A DNA stretch of 64,000 nt, taken from assembly GCA_017449215.1 (NCBI GenBank), contig JAFSJY010000017.1:1-64000 (forward strand), given 5' to 3'. This DNA is from Acholeplasmatales bacterium. Lineage in GTDB: Bacteria > Bacillota_I > Bacilli_A > Acholeplasmatales > Anaeroplasmataceae. A program made the position numbers and the translations under genes. Shown here piece after piece: positions 1 to 8,615 of this stretch (position 1 is the stretch's first letter; each line of letters starts with the position of its first letter). The notes beneath the pieces are model-generated. The model saw only the letters and a list, made by a program, of their open reading frames with translations. It was not told the DNA's origin and did no database searches.

Positions 1-104
1 GATAGCAAGATGGAAACACCTGTTCCCATCCCGAACACAGAAGTTAAGCATCTTTACGCCGATGGTAGTAAGTTTAATCTTGCGAGAGTAGGTAGTTGCC
101 AGGC
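1..104 (+). rRNA. rrf: 5S ribosomal RNA, first tandem copy (5' end cut by window)
   Basis: The sequence carries the conserved 5S core: a CCCATCCCGAACACAGAAGTT-like loop and the GATGGTAGT and GCGAGAGTAGGTAG blocks. It is nearly identical to the copy at 207-319. The first roughly nine bases, which form the 5' strand of helix I, lie outside the window. The 3' strand (GTTGCCAGGC) is present. It is probably the last gene of a 16S-23S-5S operon that starts upstream. Confidence 0.95.
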
Positions 105-130
105 TTTCTCTTTGATTTATATATACCTTC

Positions 131-156
131 ACAGCATGTAAATGCTGTTTTATTTT
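131..156 (+). terminator. Intrinsic terminator between the two 5S genes
   Basis: The arms ACAGCAT (131-137) and ATGCTGT (142-148) form a 7-bp stem with a GTAA loop. The run TTTATTTTT follows. This placement suggests that the rRNA operon transcript can end after the first 5S copy. Confidence 0.7.
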
Positions 157-168
157 TACTATTTTATC

Positions 169-196
169 TTGATTTATTTTTAATTAGTGATAAAAT
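169..196 (+). promoter_or_regulatory. Candidate promoter of the second 5S gene
   Basis: TTGATT (169-174) and TAAAAT (191-196) are separated by 16 bp and lie just upstream of the second 5S copy. A start near 203-204 would fall at the 5' end of that gene. This is a prediction from motif and spacing only. Confidence 0.45.
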
Positions 197-206
197 AAAT
201 TCGTGG

Positions 207-319
207 TTTGGTGGCGATAGCAAGATGGAAACACCTGTTCCCATCCCGAACACAGAAGTTAAGCATCTTTACGCCGATGGTAGTAAGTTTAATCTTGCGA
301 GAGTAGGTAGTTGCCAAGC
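207..319 (+). rRNA. rrf: 5S ribosomal RNA, second tandem copy
   Basis: This is a complete 5S gene of about 113 nt. The 5' strand TTGGTGGC can pair with the 3' strand GTTGCCAA to close helix I, and the conserved core matches the first copy almost base for base. It is followed at once by a strong terminator. A terminator-like hairpin and a candidate promoter separate it from the first copy, so it may be an independent transcription unit. Confidence 0.95.
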
Positions 320-321
320 TT

Positions 322-349
322 AAATACTGCTTATGCAGTATTTTTTTAT
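322..349 (+). terminator. Intrinsic terminator after the 5S genes
   Basis: A hairpin of AAATACTGC and GCAGTATTT with a TTAT loop is followed by a run of Ts. It ends the rRNA unit before the CPBP protease gene. Confidence 0.85.
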
Positions 350-355
350 TTTTTG

Positions 356-364
356 TGGTATAAT
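356..364 (+). promoter_or_regulatory. Extended -10 promoter for the CPBP protease gene
   Basis: TGGTATAAT matches the extended -10 form TGnTATAAT. It lies just after the rRNA terminator and about 20 bp before the ATG at 384, which would give a short leader. No convincing -35 box is seen. Confidence 0.55.
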
Positions 365-383
365 ATGTTTACGGAGTGATTAT

Positions 384-1163
384 ATGAACGTTAATATAAA
401 AGGGCCATCTAATCTTATGGCCGTTATTATATATCTATTAGCTTATGCATTAATAGGCGCTTTATTTGTGTTATTATCTATTGGTATTGCAGGTGCTTCT
501 AATGGTGCAGGCTTTGGACATTGTATAGATTTATATGCTCATTCAGCATATACTAAAAATCCAGCTTCATTAACAGCAGAGGAATTAAGTGCATATTATA
601 TAGGATCTGGAATAGGCAATGCATTAACATATGCTTTAATGGCATTTGGTGTATTATTTTATATGAGGGATGACTTTAAGAATGATTTTATTTCATTAAA
701 GGAAAAGCCTAAATTTTATTCCATCTATATTCCTGTATCAGCTATAATTTTTGCTGGTGCAGCTATAGGGTTATCACTATTATTTGGAAGCTTTGTGGAT
801 TCATCTGAAAATCAGGTTTTAATTGAAAATATCTTGAAGCATGCCGGTGCTGTACCAATGATTATATCAACTATTTTATTAGCACCAATTGTAGAAGAGG
901 CAATATATAGAAAATGTGTATTCCATTATCTAAATAGATATCCAGTATGGGTTTCATATTTAGTATCAACAATTCTATTTGCTCTACCACATATGATAAC
1001 AACTAATAAATCATTTGGAACTTGGTGCTTAATTGCTATTCCATATTTATTAGATGGATTAATGCTAGCGGCAGTTTATCATTTATCTAAGAAAAATATA
1101 TATGCGTCTATCGCGGCACATATGTTAAATAATTTAATAGCTGTAATTTTAGTATTTGTATAG
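384..1163 (+). CDS. CPBP family intramembrane metalloprotease
   Basis: This 259-residue polytopic membrane protein belongs to the CPBP (Abi/CAAX protease-like) family. The family motifs appear in order in the C-terminal half: EEAIYRK (EExxxR), FALPHM (FxxxH) and HMLNN (HxxxN). These residues bind the catalytic zinc within the membrane. The N-terminal half has several hydrophobic segments. The start at 384 is chosen because GGAGTG sits just upstream and an extended -10 box precedes it; a longer reading frame from 333 would begin inside the rRNA terminator. The substrate is unknown. A flavin reductase-like gene follows 12 bp downstream. Confidence 0.85.
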   Translation: MNVNIKGPSNLMAVIIYLLAYALIGALFVLLSIGIAGASNGAGFGHCIDLYAHSAYTKNPASLTAEELSAYYIGSGIGNALTYALMAFGVLFYMRDDFKNDFISLKEKPKFYSIYIPVSAIIFAGAAIGLSLLFGSFVDSSENQVLIENILKHAGAVPMIISTILLAPIVEEAIYRKCVFHYLNRYPVWVSYLVSTILFALPHMITTNKSFGTWCLIAIPYLLDGLMLAAVYHLSKKNIYASIAAHMLNNLIAVILVFV

Positions 1164-1175
1164 GAGGAGAATTAT

Positions 1176-1685
1176 ATGCTAAAAAAGAACCTTAAGGAAT
1201 TTGATTCAAATATTTTTACACTATTTGATAAGAAGTGGGCAATCGTTACTGCAGGTGATAAGAATGTAGGCTTCAATGGTATGACAGTATCATGGGGTGG
1301 GTTAGGAACCTTATGGAATAAGCCAGTAGCCTTTATCTTTGTTAGAAAGAGTAGATTTACCCATGAATTCTTAGAAAAATCTGATTCAGTTACTCTTTCA
1401 TTTTTAGGTGAAAAATATAAGAGCGCAATGACTGTATTTGGAAGAAAGTCAGGACGTGATATTGATAAATTTGCAGAAACAGGCCTTCATCCATCATTTG
1501 AACCAGATTACAATGGCTATTTCGTAGCTGAGGCAGAGGCAGTATTAAAATGCAAGAAGATTATGGGTCTTGATATCGAATATGATAAGCTACCTGATAA
1601 TATTAAGCTAGATTGCTATCCTGATAAGGATATCCATACTATGTATATAGTAGAGGTTAAGCAATATTTAACAAACGAAGAATAA
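1176..1685 (+). CDS. Flavin reductase-like (FMN-binding split barrel) protein
   Basis: The 169-residue protein resembles flavoredoxin and flavin reductase-like FMN-binding proteins. These are small cytoplasmic split-barrel proteins that bind FMN and carry or pass electrons. Recognisable parts are the N-terminal stretch ending FNGMTVSWGGLG, then KPVAFIFVRKSRFTHEF, and FGRKSGRDIDKF, which match the usual FMN-site blocks of this family. A strong AGGAGG site overlaps the end of the upstream CPBP gene, so the two are probably cotranscribed. The electron partner cannot be inferred. Confidence 0.8.
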   Translation: MLKKNLKEFDSNIFTLFDKKWAIVTAGDKNVGFNGMTVSWGGLGTLWNKPVAFIFVRKSRFTHEFLEKSDSVTLSFLGEKYKSAMTVFGRKSGRDIDKFAETGLHPSFEPDYNGYFVAEAEAVLKCKKIMGLDIEYDKLPDNIKLDCYPDKDIHTMYIVEVKQYLTNEE

Positions 1686-1694
1686 GAAAAATAA

Positions 1695-1737
1695 AAAACT
1701 ATAGCACTTTTAAAACCTGCTATAGTTTTTATTTTTC
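1695..1737. terminator. Bidirectional intrinsic terminator between convergent genes
   Basis: AAAACTATAGCA (1695-1706) pairs with TGCTATAGTTTT (1718-1729). There are Ts after the plus-strand arm and As before the other arm, so it can serve the flavin reductase gene and the minus-strand carD-like gene. Confidence 0.8.
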
Positions 1738-2229
1738 TAATGCATCATATAGAATTAGCTGCATCTGGTCTCTATTTGTTTCTAATACATAAGAGAATTC
1801 ATCTAATAATAGCTTTTCAGCATCCTTCATTGCAGCCTCATCAGTTGCGTGAAGCTTTCTACCCTTGTTTTTAATTTCTATTGTATGTACCTTAATAGAT
1901 TTAAGAATTCTTATGGTTTCTTTTCTATCACCAGATTTAATAATATCAGAGAATTTTACTTTTCTATCGTTATCTCTTTCAATCCAATATGGTTCAATAA
2001 AAGGAATTTCATTTATTAATTCATTGATTTCATCCTTAGAAAGAAGAGGATGTAATCTTAATGATGTCATTGGATTGTTTACAGGTAATGTTATTTCTGT
2101 ATTGCTCTCATTTAATGGTGAAAGAACATAATATTCTTCAGTTTTTCCCATAAATGTTTCTTCCTTTATGGAGTTGATTTTACAAATACCATAAGTTGTG
2201 TACATTACAACATCATCAACAGAAAACAA
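1729..2229 (-). CDS. CarD family transcriptional regulator
   Basis: The 166-residue protein starts FSVDDVVMYTTYGICKI, the typical opening of the CarD/CdnL RNA polymerase-interacting domain (related to the TRCF RID). An alpha-helical C-terminal half follows. Family members bind the polymerase beta subunit and affect open-complex stability at promoters, including rRNA promoters. The start is set at a TTG (2229) because a perfect AAAGGAGG lies seven bases before it; a longer frame from 2262 would have the ribosome site inside the coding region. It is transcribed alone, with a shared terminator at its 3' end. Confidence 0.88.
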   Translation of the reverse strand: MFSVDDVVMYTTYGICKINSIKEETFMGKTEEYYVLSPLNESNTEITLPVNNPMTSLRLHPLLSKDEINELINEIPFIEPYWIERDNDRKVKFSDIIKSGDRKETIRILKSIKVHTIEIKNKGRKLHATDEAAMKDAEKLLLDEFSYVLETNRDQMQLILYDALEK

Positions 2230-2349
2230 TTTAAAACCTCCTTTTCTTAGTGTATAAGCCAATATCTCAAGTAAATTATATCACATAATACACAAAATTT
2301 CCACTTTAAAAAATTTGAATTTTTGCTATACTCTTAAAATCAAATGTAA

Positions 2350-2355
2350 TATAAT
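2350..2355 (+). promoter_or_regulatory. Candidate -10 box for the queH operon
   Basis: A perfect TATAAT lies 36 bp before the TTG start of queH and after the divergent carD-like gene. No good -35 box at the usual spacing is visible. Confidence 0.4.
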
Positions 2356-2390
2356 ATAGACGGGAATTTAGCGCTAGGAGTTGAGGCATC

Positions 2391-3014
2391 TTGATTAATG
2401 ATTATAAAGAGTTTAAAAGTTTTCTTTTAAAGCTTGAAAATAAGCCAAAATTATTCCTTCATGCGTGCTGTGCTCCATGCTCATCACATTGCTTGCATGT
2501 GCTAAAGGATTATTTCGATATAACTATATTTTTTTCAAATGATAATATTTCACCAATCGAGGAATATGATAAGAGATTAAATGAAATAATTAAATTTGCT
2601 AAAGAATATGATAATATCAAGGTTATTGAAAATGGATATAATCCAGAAGATTTTTATAAGGCTATAAGTGGTAAAGAGGCTTTAGGCGAGCGTAGTATTA
2701 GATGCTACGAATGCTATAAGCTAAGAATGGAAAAAACAATAATACTAGCTAAGGAGCTTGGCTTTGATTATTATACAACTACATTATCTTTATCTCCTTA
2801 TAAGAATTCTAATTGGATTAATGAAATAGGATATGAATTAGAAAATAAACATGGTGTTAAATATTTATATTCTAATTTTAAAAAGGAAGAGGGCTATAAG
2901 GATTCTATAAAGCTATCAGAGGAATATGGCTTATATAGACAGGATTATTGTGGCTGTGAGTTTTCCAAAAGAGAAAGGGATGACGCTATTGACAGAGCTA
3001 AAGAAAAGAACTAA
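2391..3014 (+). CDS. queH: Epoxyqueuosine reductase QueH
   Basis: QueH carries out the last step of queuosine synthesis in tRNA, reducing epoxyqueuosine to queuosine, and replaces the unrelated QueG. The 207-residue protein has the expected cysteine pattern: HACCAPCS near residue 25, CYECYKLRM near 105, and YRQDYCGCEFS near 183. These cysteines supply the iron-sulfur cluster and a redox pair in characterised members. The start is TTG, ten bases after AGGAG. It overlaps the next gene, so it probably heads an operon with the phosphoesterase and an RluA-type synthase. No other queuosine genes are in the window. Confidence 0.9.
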   Translation: MINDYKEFKSFLLKLENKPKLFLHACCAPCSSHCLHVLKDYFDITIFFSNDNISPIEEYDKRLNEIIKFAKEYDNIKVIENGYNPEDFYKAISGKEALGERSIRCYECYKLRMEKTIILAKELGFDYYTTTLSLSPYKNSNWINEIGYELENKHGVKYLYSNFKKEEGYKDSIKLSEEYGLYRQDYCGCEFSKRERDDAIDRAKEKN

Positions 3015-4113
3015 GGTTAGAAGATTAAAATTAGATATTAATAGACGAATGATTTTTATTAGTGACATCCATGGCGACTTAGTCACAATGAAGGCTGGTC
3101 TTGATAAGTTTGGCTTTTGTGATAATGATTATCTTTTCATTATTGGAGATATTTATGAAAAAGGAGATAAGGGAACTAATCTTGAAATCATAAGATATGT
3201 AATGGAATTAGATAGGACTCATGATAATGTATTTGTTATGGCAGGAAATTGTGAGGAATCATTAAGATTTATTCTAACTCCAATGCCTAAAAGAAATTTC
3301 TTTTATTATGTCTTAAAAAGAGGTCATTCAATTTTAAATGATATGGCTGATGAAATGGGAATAGAATTAAATGAAAATATGGATGTTCCTGGATTCATTG
3401 AAAAGGTTCATAAGAATTATATAGATATTTATGATTATGTTGATACATTAGATGATGTAATTATTATTAATGATTCTATTGTATTAGTTCATGCAGGACT
3501 TGATGATATTAATAATATTCCAGAATATTCTATGAGTGTTTTGAAATATGATAATTTTGATACATTATCTAAAGGTGTAGATAAATTAACAATAGTAGGA
3601 CATTATCCAACAAGAAATTATAGACATGATATATCTTGTGCTAACCCTATCTTTAATATGAGAAAGAAGATTATATCAATAGATGGTGGAAATCATATTG
3701 TTAAGGGTGGTCAAATTAATTTCTTATTCCTAGAATCATTAAGAACAATGAAATTTAATTGGAATTATGTTGATCATTATCCTAAATACGAAATGAAATG
3801 TGATGTTAATTATGATGAGCCTGATGATTTTATTAATGTAACATATGGCGATAATGAAATAGAAATAGTAGATACAGACCTTGACTTTAATTTAGTTAAG
3901 CATGTTAATACAGGTATTACTATGTGGGTACATAAATCATATGTATATGAGGATAATGGTAAGATGTATTGCTATGATGCATCTAATCAATTCCTATCTG
4001 TAAGAAAGGGCGATGTTATTTCTGTAATAAGAAAGGCAATGCCTTATAGTATTATTAAAAAGAATGGTTATATTGGTTTAATAGATACCAAATATTTAGA
4101 ATATGATAATTAA
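2980..4113 (+). CDS. Metallophosphoesterase (calcineurin-like) with C-terminal SH3-like region
   Basis: The N-terminal part has calcineurin-type metal-binding motifs: SDIHGD, GDIYEKGD, GNCE (in place of the common GNHD or GNHE), HAGL and GHYPT. The fold acts on phosphate mono- or diesters or on phosphoproteins; the substrate here is unknown. The C-terminal ~120 residues look beta-rich and SH3-like and are not part of the core enzyme. The start is uncertain: ATG 2980 abuts AAAGGG, TTG 2989 has better spacing from the same site, and ATG 3049 begins right at the catalytic domain. The gene overlaps queH and the following RluA-type gene. Confidence 0.78.
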   Translation: MTLLTELKKRTKVRRLKLDINRRMIFISDIHGDLVTMKAGLDKFGFCDNDYLFIIGDIYEKGDKGTNLEIIRYVMELDRTHDNVFVMAGNCEESLRFILTPMPKRNFFYYVLKRGHSILNDMADEMGIELNENMDVPGFIEKVHKNYIDIYDYVDTLDDVIIINDSIVLVHAGLDDINNIPEYSMSVLKYDNFDTLSKGVDKLTIVGHYPTRNYRHDISCANPIFNMRKKIISIDGGNHIVKGGQINFLFLESLRTMKFNWNYVDHYPKYEMKCDVNYDEPDDFINVTYGDNEIEIVDTDLDFNLVKHVNTGITMWVHKSYVYEDNGKMYCYDASNQFLSVRKGDVISVIRKAMPYSIIKKNGYIGLIDTKYLEYDN

Positions 4114-4954
4114 TTATGATATAAAAAATGAAGGAACTATAATTGAATATTTAGAATCATTTTATATTTCTAAATCAAAAATATATAAGCTATTTTTAAA
4201 TGATTTAATTCTATTAAATAATCATAAATGCAAAAGAGAAGATAAAATAAAAAAAGGTGATGTTTTATCACTTATTTTAGATGAAGAAATAGATTATAAG
4301 CCGGCTCAAGGTAAGCTTAATATTGTTTATGAGGATGACTACTTATTAATAATAAATAAGGATCCAGGAATAATAATCCATAATGGTAAGGATAATCTAG
4401 ATTCATTATCTAATTTAGTTGCAAATTATTATTTAGAAAATGGTATATATTTAAATGTTAGATATGCTCATAGAATAGATAATGAAACAAGTGGAATTAT
4501 TATATTCTGTAAGGATATATTAACTCATTCATATATGAATCATTTCATTGAAAATCATGAAATAGAAAGAACATATAGATTATTTATTAGTGGTAAGCTA
4601 AGAGAAAATAAGGGAATAATAGATAAGCCTATTGGTGAGGATAGACATTCCAATAAAATGAGAATTAGCGATACAGGTAAGGAATCTATAACACATTATA
4701 AGGTTTTAAAGGCTTATAACGATTATTCATATTTAGAATGTAAGTTAAAAACAGGTCGTAAGCATCAAATAAGATGTCATATGGCATCTATAGGACATCC
4801 ACTATTAGGTGATTTATTATATGGTGCTAAGGATCTATACATTGATAGATGTGCACTACATAGCTATAGTGTAAAATTTATTCATCCAGTATTTAAGGAA
4901 GAAATGGAATTAGTTGCTGAAATTCCAAATGATATGAAAAAATTATTGAAATAG
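4103..4954 (+). CDS. RluA family pseudouridine synthase with S4 domain
   Basis: The 283-residue protein isomerises uridine to pseudouridine in RNA. An S4-like RNA-binding segment lies at about residues 10-60. The catalytic block HRIDNETSG (family HRLDxxTSG, catalytic Asp) is near residue 125, and GRKHQIRCHMASIGHPLLGD near 220 is the conserved RluA C-terminal motif. The start overlaps the phosphoesterase gene by 11 bp, and no clear ribosome site is visible, which suggests translational coupling. Whether it modifies 23S rRNA (RluC/D-like) or tRNA cannot be decided. Other pseudouridine synthases in the window are at 7183 and 26921. Confidence 0.88.
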   Translation: MIINYDIKNEGTIIEYLESFYISKSKIYKLFLNDLILLNNHKCKREDKIKKGDVLSLILDEEIDYKPAQGKLNIVYEDDYLLIINKDPGIIIHNGKDNLDSLSNLVANYYLENGIYLNVRYAHRIDNETSGIIIFCKDILTHSYMNHFIENHEIERTYRLFISGKLRENKGIIDKPIGEDRHSNKMRISDTGKESITHYKVLKAYNDYSYLECKLKTGRKHQIRCHMASIGHPLLGDLLYGAKDLYIDRCALHSYSVKFIHPVFKEEMELVAEIPNDMKKLLK

Positions 4955-4968
4955 AAAAGAGGGATAAT

Positions 4969-5625
4969 ATGGAAAAGTATAAATTATATTTAAGACATAT
5001 TATCCCTTTTTTTATTATGACATTATCAGTTGTTATATCAGTATTTACTATGTATAATAATCCAGCATTAATATATGAATATGATGAAGCCTTAGAGGGC
5101 TTTATTGTATCAGATGCTAGAGGTAATATTAGTGAATATATAATTCCTGATAATATAAATGAAATACCTGTTGTTGGAATAGGTGTTAGAGCATTTTTCC
5201 AGCATTCTGATTTAGAAGAGGTTAAATTTGAAAATCCAGAAAACATTAAGCTCATTGATAGACTAGCATTTTCTGAATGCCCTAAATTAAAAACAATTGA
5301 TTTAAGATATGTAGAAAAAATAGGTAAAAATGCTTTTGCCTATGATAGTGAATTAAATAATTTAGAAATTGGTGCTAAGCATATTTTAGGTAGTGCATTT
5401 TTTATGTGTGAAGCATTAGATACTATTACCCTAAAAGAGGGAGTAATATCAATTGGTACATTTGCTTTTTCACATACTAAAATAGAAGAACTTAAGATTC
5501 CATATTCAATGAAAACAATTTATAATGACGCATTTAAGTATATGAATTTAAAAACACTTTATATACCTTATAGCTTTACATCAGGTAATATTACCTACTT
5601 AAATCCAATTATTAAAAGATACTAG
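4969..5625 (+). CDS. BspA-like leucine-rich repeat protein with N-terminal membrane anchor
   Basis: The 218-residue protein has a hydrophobic segment at about residues 10-30 (signal anchor), then LRR_5-type repeats such as VGIGVRAFFQHSDLEEVKF, KIGKNAFAYDSELNNLEI and SIGTFAFSHTKIEELKIP. Such repeats occur in surface proteins and in proteins of gut bacteria. No sortase motif or lipobox is visible, so it probably stays anchored by the N-terminal helix. It lies 14 bp after the RluA-type gene at the end of that operon and is followed by a terminator. The ligand is unknown. Confidence 0.78.
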   Translation: MEKYKLYLRHIIPFFIMTLSVVISVFTMYNNPALIYEYDEALEGFIVSDARGNISEYIIPDNINEIPVVGIGVRAFFQHSDLEEVKFENPENIKLIDRLAFSECPKLKTIDLRYVEKIGKNAFAYDSELNNLEIGAKHILGSAFFMCEALDTITLKEGVISIGTFAFSHTKIEELKIPYSMKTIYNDAFKYMNLKTLYIPYSFTSGNITYLNPIIKRY

Positions 5626-5640
5626 AGATTAATACTAAAA

Positions 5641-5670
5641 AAAGCTCGATTAATTTCGAGCTTTTCGTTT
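5641..5670. terminator. Bidirectional intrinsic terminator
   Basis: AAAGCTCGA (5641-5649) pairs with TCGAGCTTT (5656-5664). T-rich sequence follows on the plus strand and A-rich sequence precedes it, so it serves the convergent LRR and aminopeptidase genes. Confidence 0.8.
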
Positions 5671-5672
5671 AT

Positions 5673-7046
5673 TTATGCGATGTTTTTAATGAATTCAATA
5701 TATCCCTTATATGCTTCATATACATCTACCTTTGAAACTGTTTCACAAGGAGCATGCATTGAAATAACAGGAATACCAGCATCAATTACATTCATGTTTA
5801 GATTTGATAGGATGTAGGCAATTGTTCCTCCTCCACCTTGATCAACTCTACCTAATTCAGCTGTTTGATAAGATACATTAGCATTATCCATAATGTTTCT
5901 AATCTTTGCAATAAATTCAGGGCTTGCGTCATTGCATCCGCTCTTACCTCTAGCACCTGTATACTTATTGAATGTTAAACCATGTCCTAGATATGCTGCA
6001 TTTTTCTTTTCAAATACTGATGGATATAATGGATCAAATGCTGCTGATACATCACTTGATAGCATATATGAATTAGTTAATGTATGCTGTAGCATTAAAT
6101 CATTATAATTATTCTTCATCTTATTAATAATTTCTGAAATTACATTTGAGAACCACTTTGATTGAGCACCAGTAGCACCAACAGATCCAATCTCTTCCTT
6201 ATCAACTAATACAGCACAAGAAGTACGATTAACTGATTCAGTATCTAAAACTGCTCTTAATGATGTGTAAGCACAAACTCTATCATCATGACCATAGCCT
6301 AAAACCATAGAAGAATCTAAACCTAAGCTTCTAGCCTTACCCTGTGGTACAATTTCAAGCTCACTAGATACGAAATCATTTTCTTCGATTCCATATTTAT
6401 CCTTTAATAGCTTTAATACGTTTGCCTTTACAGCATCCTTTTCTTCATCCTTTAAAGGCATATGACCGATTGTTAAATCTAAGTCCTCACCTTCAATTAC
6501 CTTAGTACCAGGCTTTACGTTCTTATCCTGTGCTAAATGTGGTAATAAATCAGAAATCATAACAACTGGGTCGTTATCATCCTCACCGATTACTACATCA
6601 ACAATAGAACCATCCTTCTTACATACAACACCATGAATTGCAAGAGGTCTTGCTACCCATTGGTACTTTACGATACCACCATAGTAGTGAGTATCAAAAT
6701 ATGCAAAATCAGAAGATTCGTATAATGGATTTTGCTTTAAATCAATTCTTGGTGAATCAATATGAGCACCTAATACATTAATACCCTTTTCGATATCTTC
6801 CTTACCAATGATGAAAGCTGCTACATTCTTACCTCTATTTACAGCATAGATTTTATCTCCAGCCTTTAAAGATGTAACATCATCTAAATTCTTATATCCA
6901 TTTTTCTTTAGGATTTCTACAGAAGCCTTAGTTACTTCACGCTCTGTCTTGTTGTTTGAAATAAATTCAATATACTCATCATTGAATTTAAATAAGTCTT
7001 TTAATTCTTTTTCGTCGTATTTTTTCCACGCATTTTCATTATACAT
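5673..7046 (-). CDS. M18 family zinc aminopeptidase
   Basis: The 457-residue protein is an M18 (aminopeptidase I/aspartyl aminopeptidase) metallopeptidase. These cytoplasmic, tetrahedral dinuclear-zinc enzymes remove N-terminal residues, often acidic ones. Visible motifs are GAHIDSPRIDLK (zinc His and Asp), DKEEIGS (catalytic Glu pair), GHDDRVCAY and SMHAPCE (C-terminal zinc His). The start MYNENAW is chosen because GAGGAGG lies about ten bases upstream; a longer frame from 7103 lacks such a site. It is a single-gene unit and shares a terminator with the convergent LRR gene. Specificity is inferred from family only. Confidence 0.9.
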   Translation of the reverse strand: MYNENAWKKYDEKELKDLFKFNDEYIEFISNNKTEREVTKASVEILKKNGYKNLDDVTSLKAGDKIYAVNRGKNVAAFIIGKEDIEKGINVLGAHIDSPRIDLKQNPLYESSDFAYFDTHYYGGIVKYQWVARPLAIHGVVCKKDGSIVDVVIGEDDNDPVVMISDLLPHLAQDKNVKPGTKVIEGEDLDLTIGHMPLKDEEKDAVKANVLKLLKDKYGIEENDFVSSELEIVPQGKARSLGLDSSMVLGYGHDDRVCAYTSLRAVLDTESVNRTSCAVLVDKEEIGSVGATGAQSKWFSNVISEIINKMKNNYNDLMLQHTLTNSYMLSSDVSAAFDPLYPSVFEKKNAAYLGHGLTFNKYTGARGKSGCNDASPEFIAKIRNIMDNANVSYQTAELGRVDQGGGGTIAYILSNLNMNVIDAGIPVISMHAPCETVSKVDVYEAYKGYIEFIKNIA

Positions 7047-7182
7047 ATGTCCGATTTCCTCCTCGGGTCTTATTATACTACAAAACGCTTGTGATTTCCT
7101 CATAAAATAAAAATATCTTCTTATTTATATCATTCTATGATATACTTTTAATTGTAAAATTTTAAAGATGGAAGTGATTGTC

Positions 7183-7911
7183 GTGGATGATAATAAGGAA
7201 AGACTTCAAAAGGTATTAGCTTCAGCAGGTGTTGCCTCTCGTAGAAAATGTGAAGAAATTATACAAGAGGGTAGAGTTAAGGTAAATGGTGAAGTTGTTA
7301 CTGTTTTAGGTACAAAGGTTTCCAAAAAAGATATGATTACAGTTGATGATAAATTAATTCAAAAGGAAGAATTAGTTTATTATGTACTAAATAAGCCAAC
7401 TGGCTATCTTACAACAGTAAGTGATCCTAAAAACAGAAGAACTGTTATGGATTTAATAGAGCCTGAGGATAAGAAGAAAAGAATTTTCCCAATTGGTAGA
7501 TTAGATTATGATACATCAGGAGTTTTATTATTTACAAATGATGGTAACTTATCATATAGATTAACAAGATCAAATAAAGAAATTGAAAAGACTTATCATG
7601 CTAGATTAGATGGCATTATTGATCAGACAGCTGTAACAAGACTTATTAAAGGTGTCATGATTGATGGTGTTATGACTAAGAGAGCATCAATTGAAATACT
7701 AGATATCGATAAAAAGAATAATTCAACTTTAATTGCTTTAACTATTACAGAAGGAAGAAATAGACAGGTTAGAAAAATGTGTGAAACTGTTGGCTTCCCA
7801 GTTAAGAAATTAAAAAGAGTTGCCTTTGGAACAATTACTCTTGAAGGATTAACAGTAGGAGCATATAGACCTTTAAAGCCACATGAGATTAAGAAATTAT
7901 ATAGTTTGTAA
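7183..7911 (+). CDS. rluB: RsuA/RluB family pseudouridine synthase
   Basis: The 242-residue protein has an N-terminal S4 domain (RLQKVLASAGVASRRKCEEII), then the RsuA/RluB catalytic block GRLDYDTSGVLLFTNDG with its catalytic Asp, and the C-terminal motif EGRNRQVRKMCE. Firmicute homologs modify 23S rRNA. The GTG at 7183 is preferred because GGAAGTGA lies five bases before it; the ATG at 7168 would overlap that site. It sits directly before cmk, a common Firmicute order. The assignment as RluB rather than RsuA is from overall resemblance. Confidence 0.85.
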   Translation: MDDNKERLQKVLASAGVASRRKCEEIIQEGRVKVNGEVVTVLGTKVSKKDMITVDDKLIQKEELVYYVLNKPTGYLTTVSDPKNRRTVMDLIEPEDKKKRIFPIGRLDYDTSGVLLFTNDGNLSYRLTRSNKEIEKTYHARLDGIIDQTAVTRLIKGVMIDGVMTKRASIEILDIDKKNNSTLIALTITEGRNRQVRKMCETVGFPVKKLKRVAFGTITLEGLTVGAYRPLKPHEIKKLYSL

Positions 7912-7959
7912 TTGATTGTTAAATGTGGTAAAATAATAAAAGTTAAGGATTTGATATTT

Positions 7960-8610
7960 ATGGATAAATTTGTAGTAGCGATTGATGGTCCTGCAGGGTC
8001 AGGTAAATCATCAATTTCTGAAATTGTTTCAAAAAAATTAGGCTTCACTAGAATCAATACTGGTGCTATGTATCGTGCTATAGCTGTTGTAGCTACGAGA
8101 AAGGGAATTAAGCTTGATGACGAAAGTGAATATGATTTTTTAGATGATATTTCAGTTATCTATGATAACGGCTTAACAAAGGTTAATGGAGTTGTTATAA
8201 GTGATGAGGAATTAAAGGGTGCATCACTTGCGGCTTCTAAATGCTCTAAGCTTAAAAGAGTTAGAGATAAAATGCTAATATTCCAAAGAAATTCTGCTAT
8301 TGGTAAGGTACTTATGGATGGAAGAGATATTGGAACTGTTGTTTTCCCAGATGCTGATTTAAAAATATATCTAGATGCATCAGCTGAGGAAAGAGCAAAA
8401 AGAAGATATCTTGAAATTAAAGGAACTCCTAATGAATTACCATATGATGTTATATTGAAGGAAATAAATGAAAGAGATTATCAGGATATGCATCGTGAGA
8501 TTGCTCCACTTAAAAAAGCGGATGATGCAGTTTTGATAGATACAACTTCAATGACTATTGATATGGTAGTTAATAAAATAGTTGAATTAATAAATGAAAA
8601 GATGAGGTAA
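7960..8610 (+). CDS. cmk: Cytidylate kinase
   Basis: Cmk phosphorylates CMP and dCMP with ATP in pyrimidine nucleotide salvage. The 216-residue protein begins with the P-loop IDGPAGSGKSS. It continues with the CMP-binding INTGAMYRA block, DGRDIGTVVFPDADLKIYLDAS and the lid region RDYQDMHREIAPLKKADDA. The length matches the family. The ATG at 7960 is chosen because it follows AAGGAT and fits the family N-terminus; an upstream frame from 7912 adds an unlike leader. It is followed five bases later by an S1-domain gene, the usual cmk-rpsA pairing. Confidence 0.95.
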   Translation: MDKFVVAIDGPAGSGKSSISEIVSKKLGFTRINTGAMYRAIAVVATRKGIKLDDESEYDFLDDISVIYDNGLTKVNGVVISDEELKGASLAASKCSKLKRVRDKMLIFQRNSAIGKVLMDGRDIGTVVFPDADLKIYLDASAEERAKRRYLEIKGTPNELPYDVILKEINERDYQDMHREIAPLKKADDAVLIDTTSMTIDMVVNKIVELINEKMR

Positions 8611-8615
8611 GAAAA

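Noticed and set aside
96-323. Open frame of 75 codons at the window start
   Set aside because: It runs through the second 5S rRNA gene and its promoter region and has no ribosome site; it is a chance frame.
1865-2131. Plus-strand frame of 88 codons
   Set aside because: It lies entirely opposite the CarD-like gene and has no ribosome site or known motif.
7623-8057. Minus-strand frame of 144 codons
   Set aside because: It overlaps the rluB-like and cmk genes on the other strand and encodes no recognisable protein.
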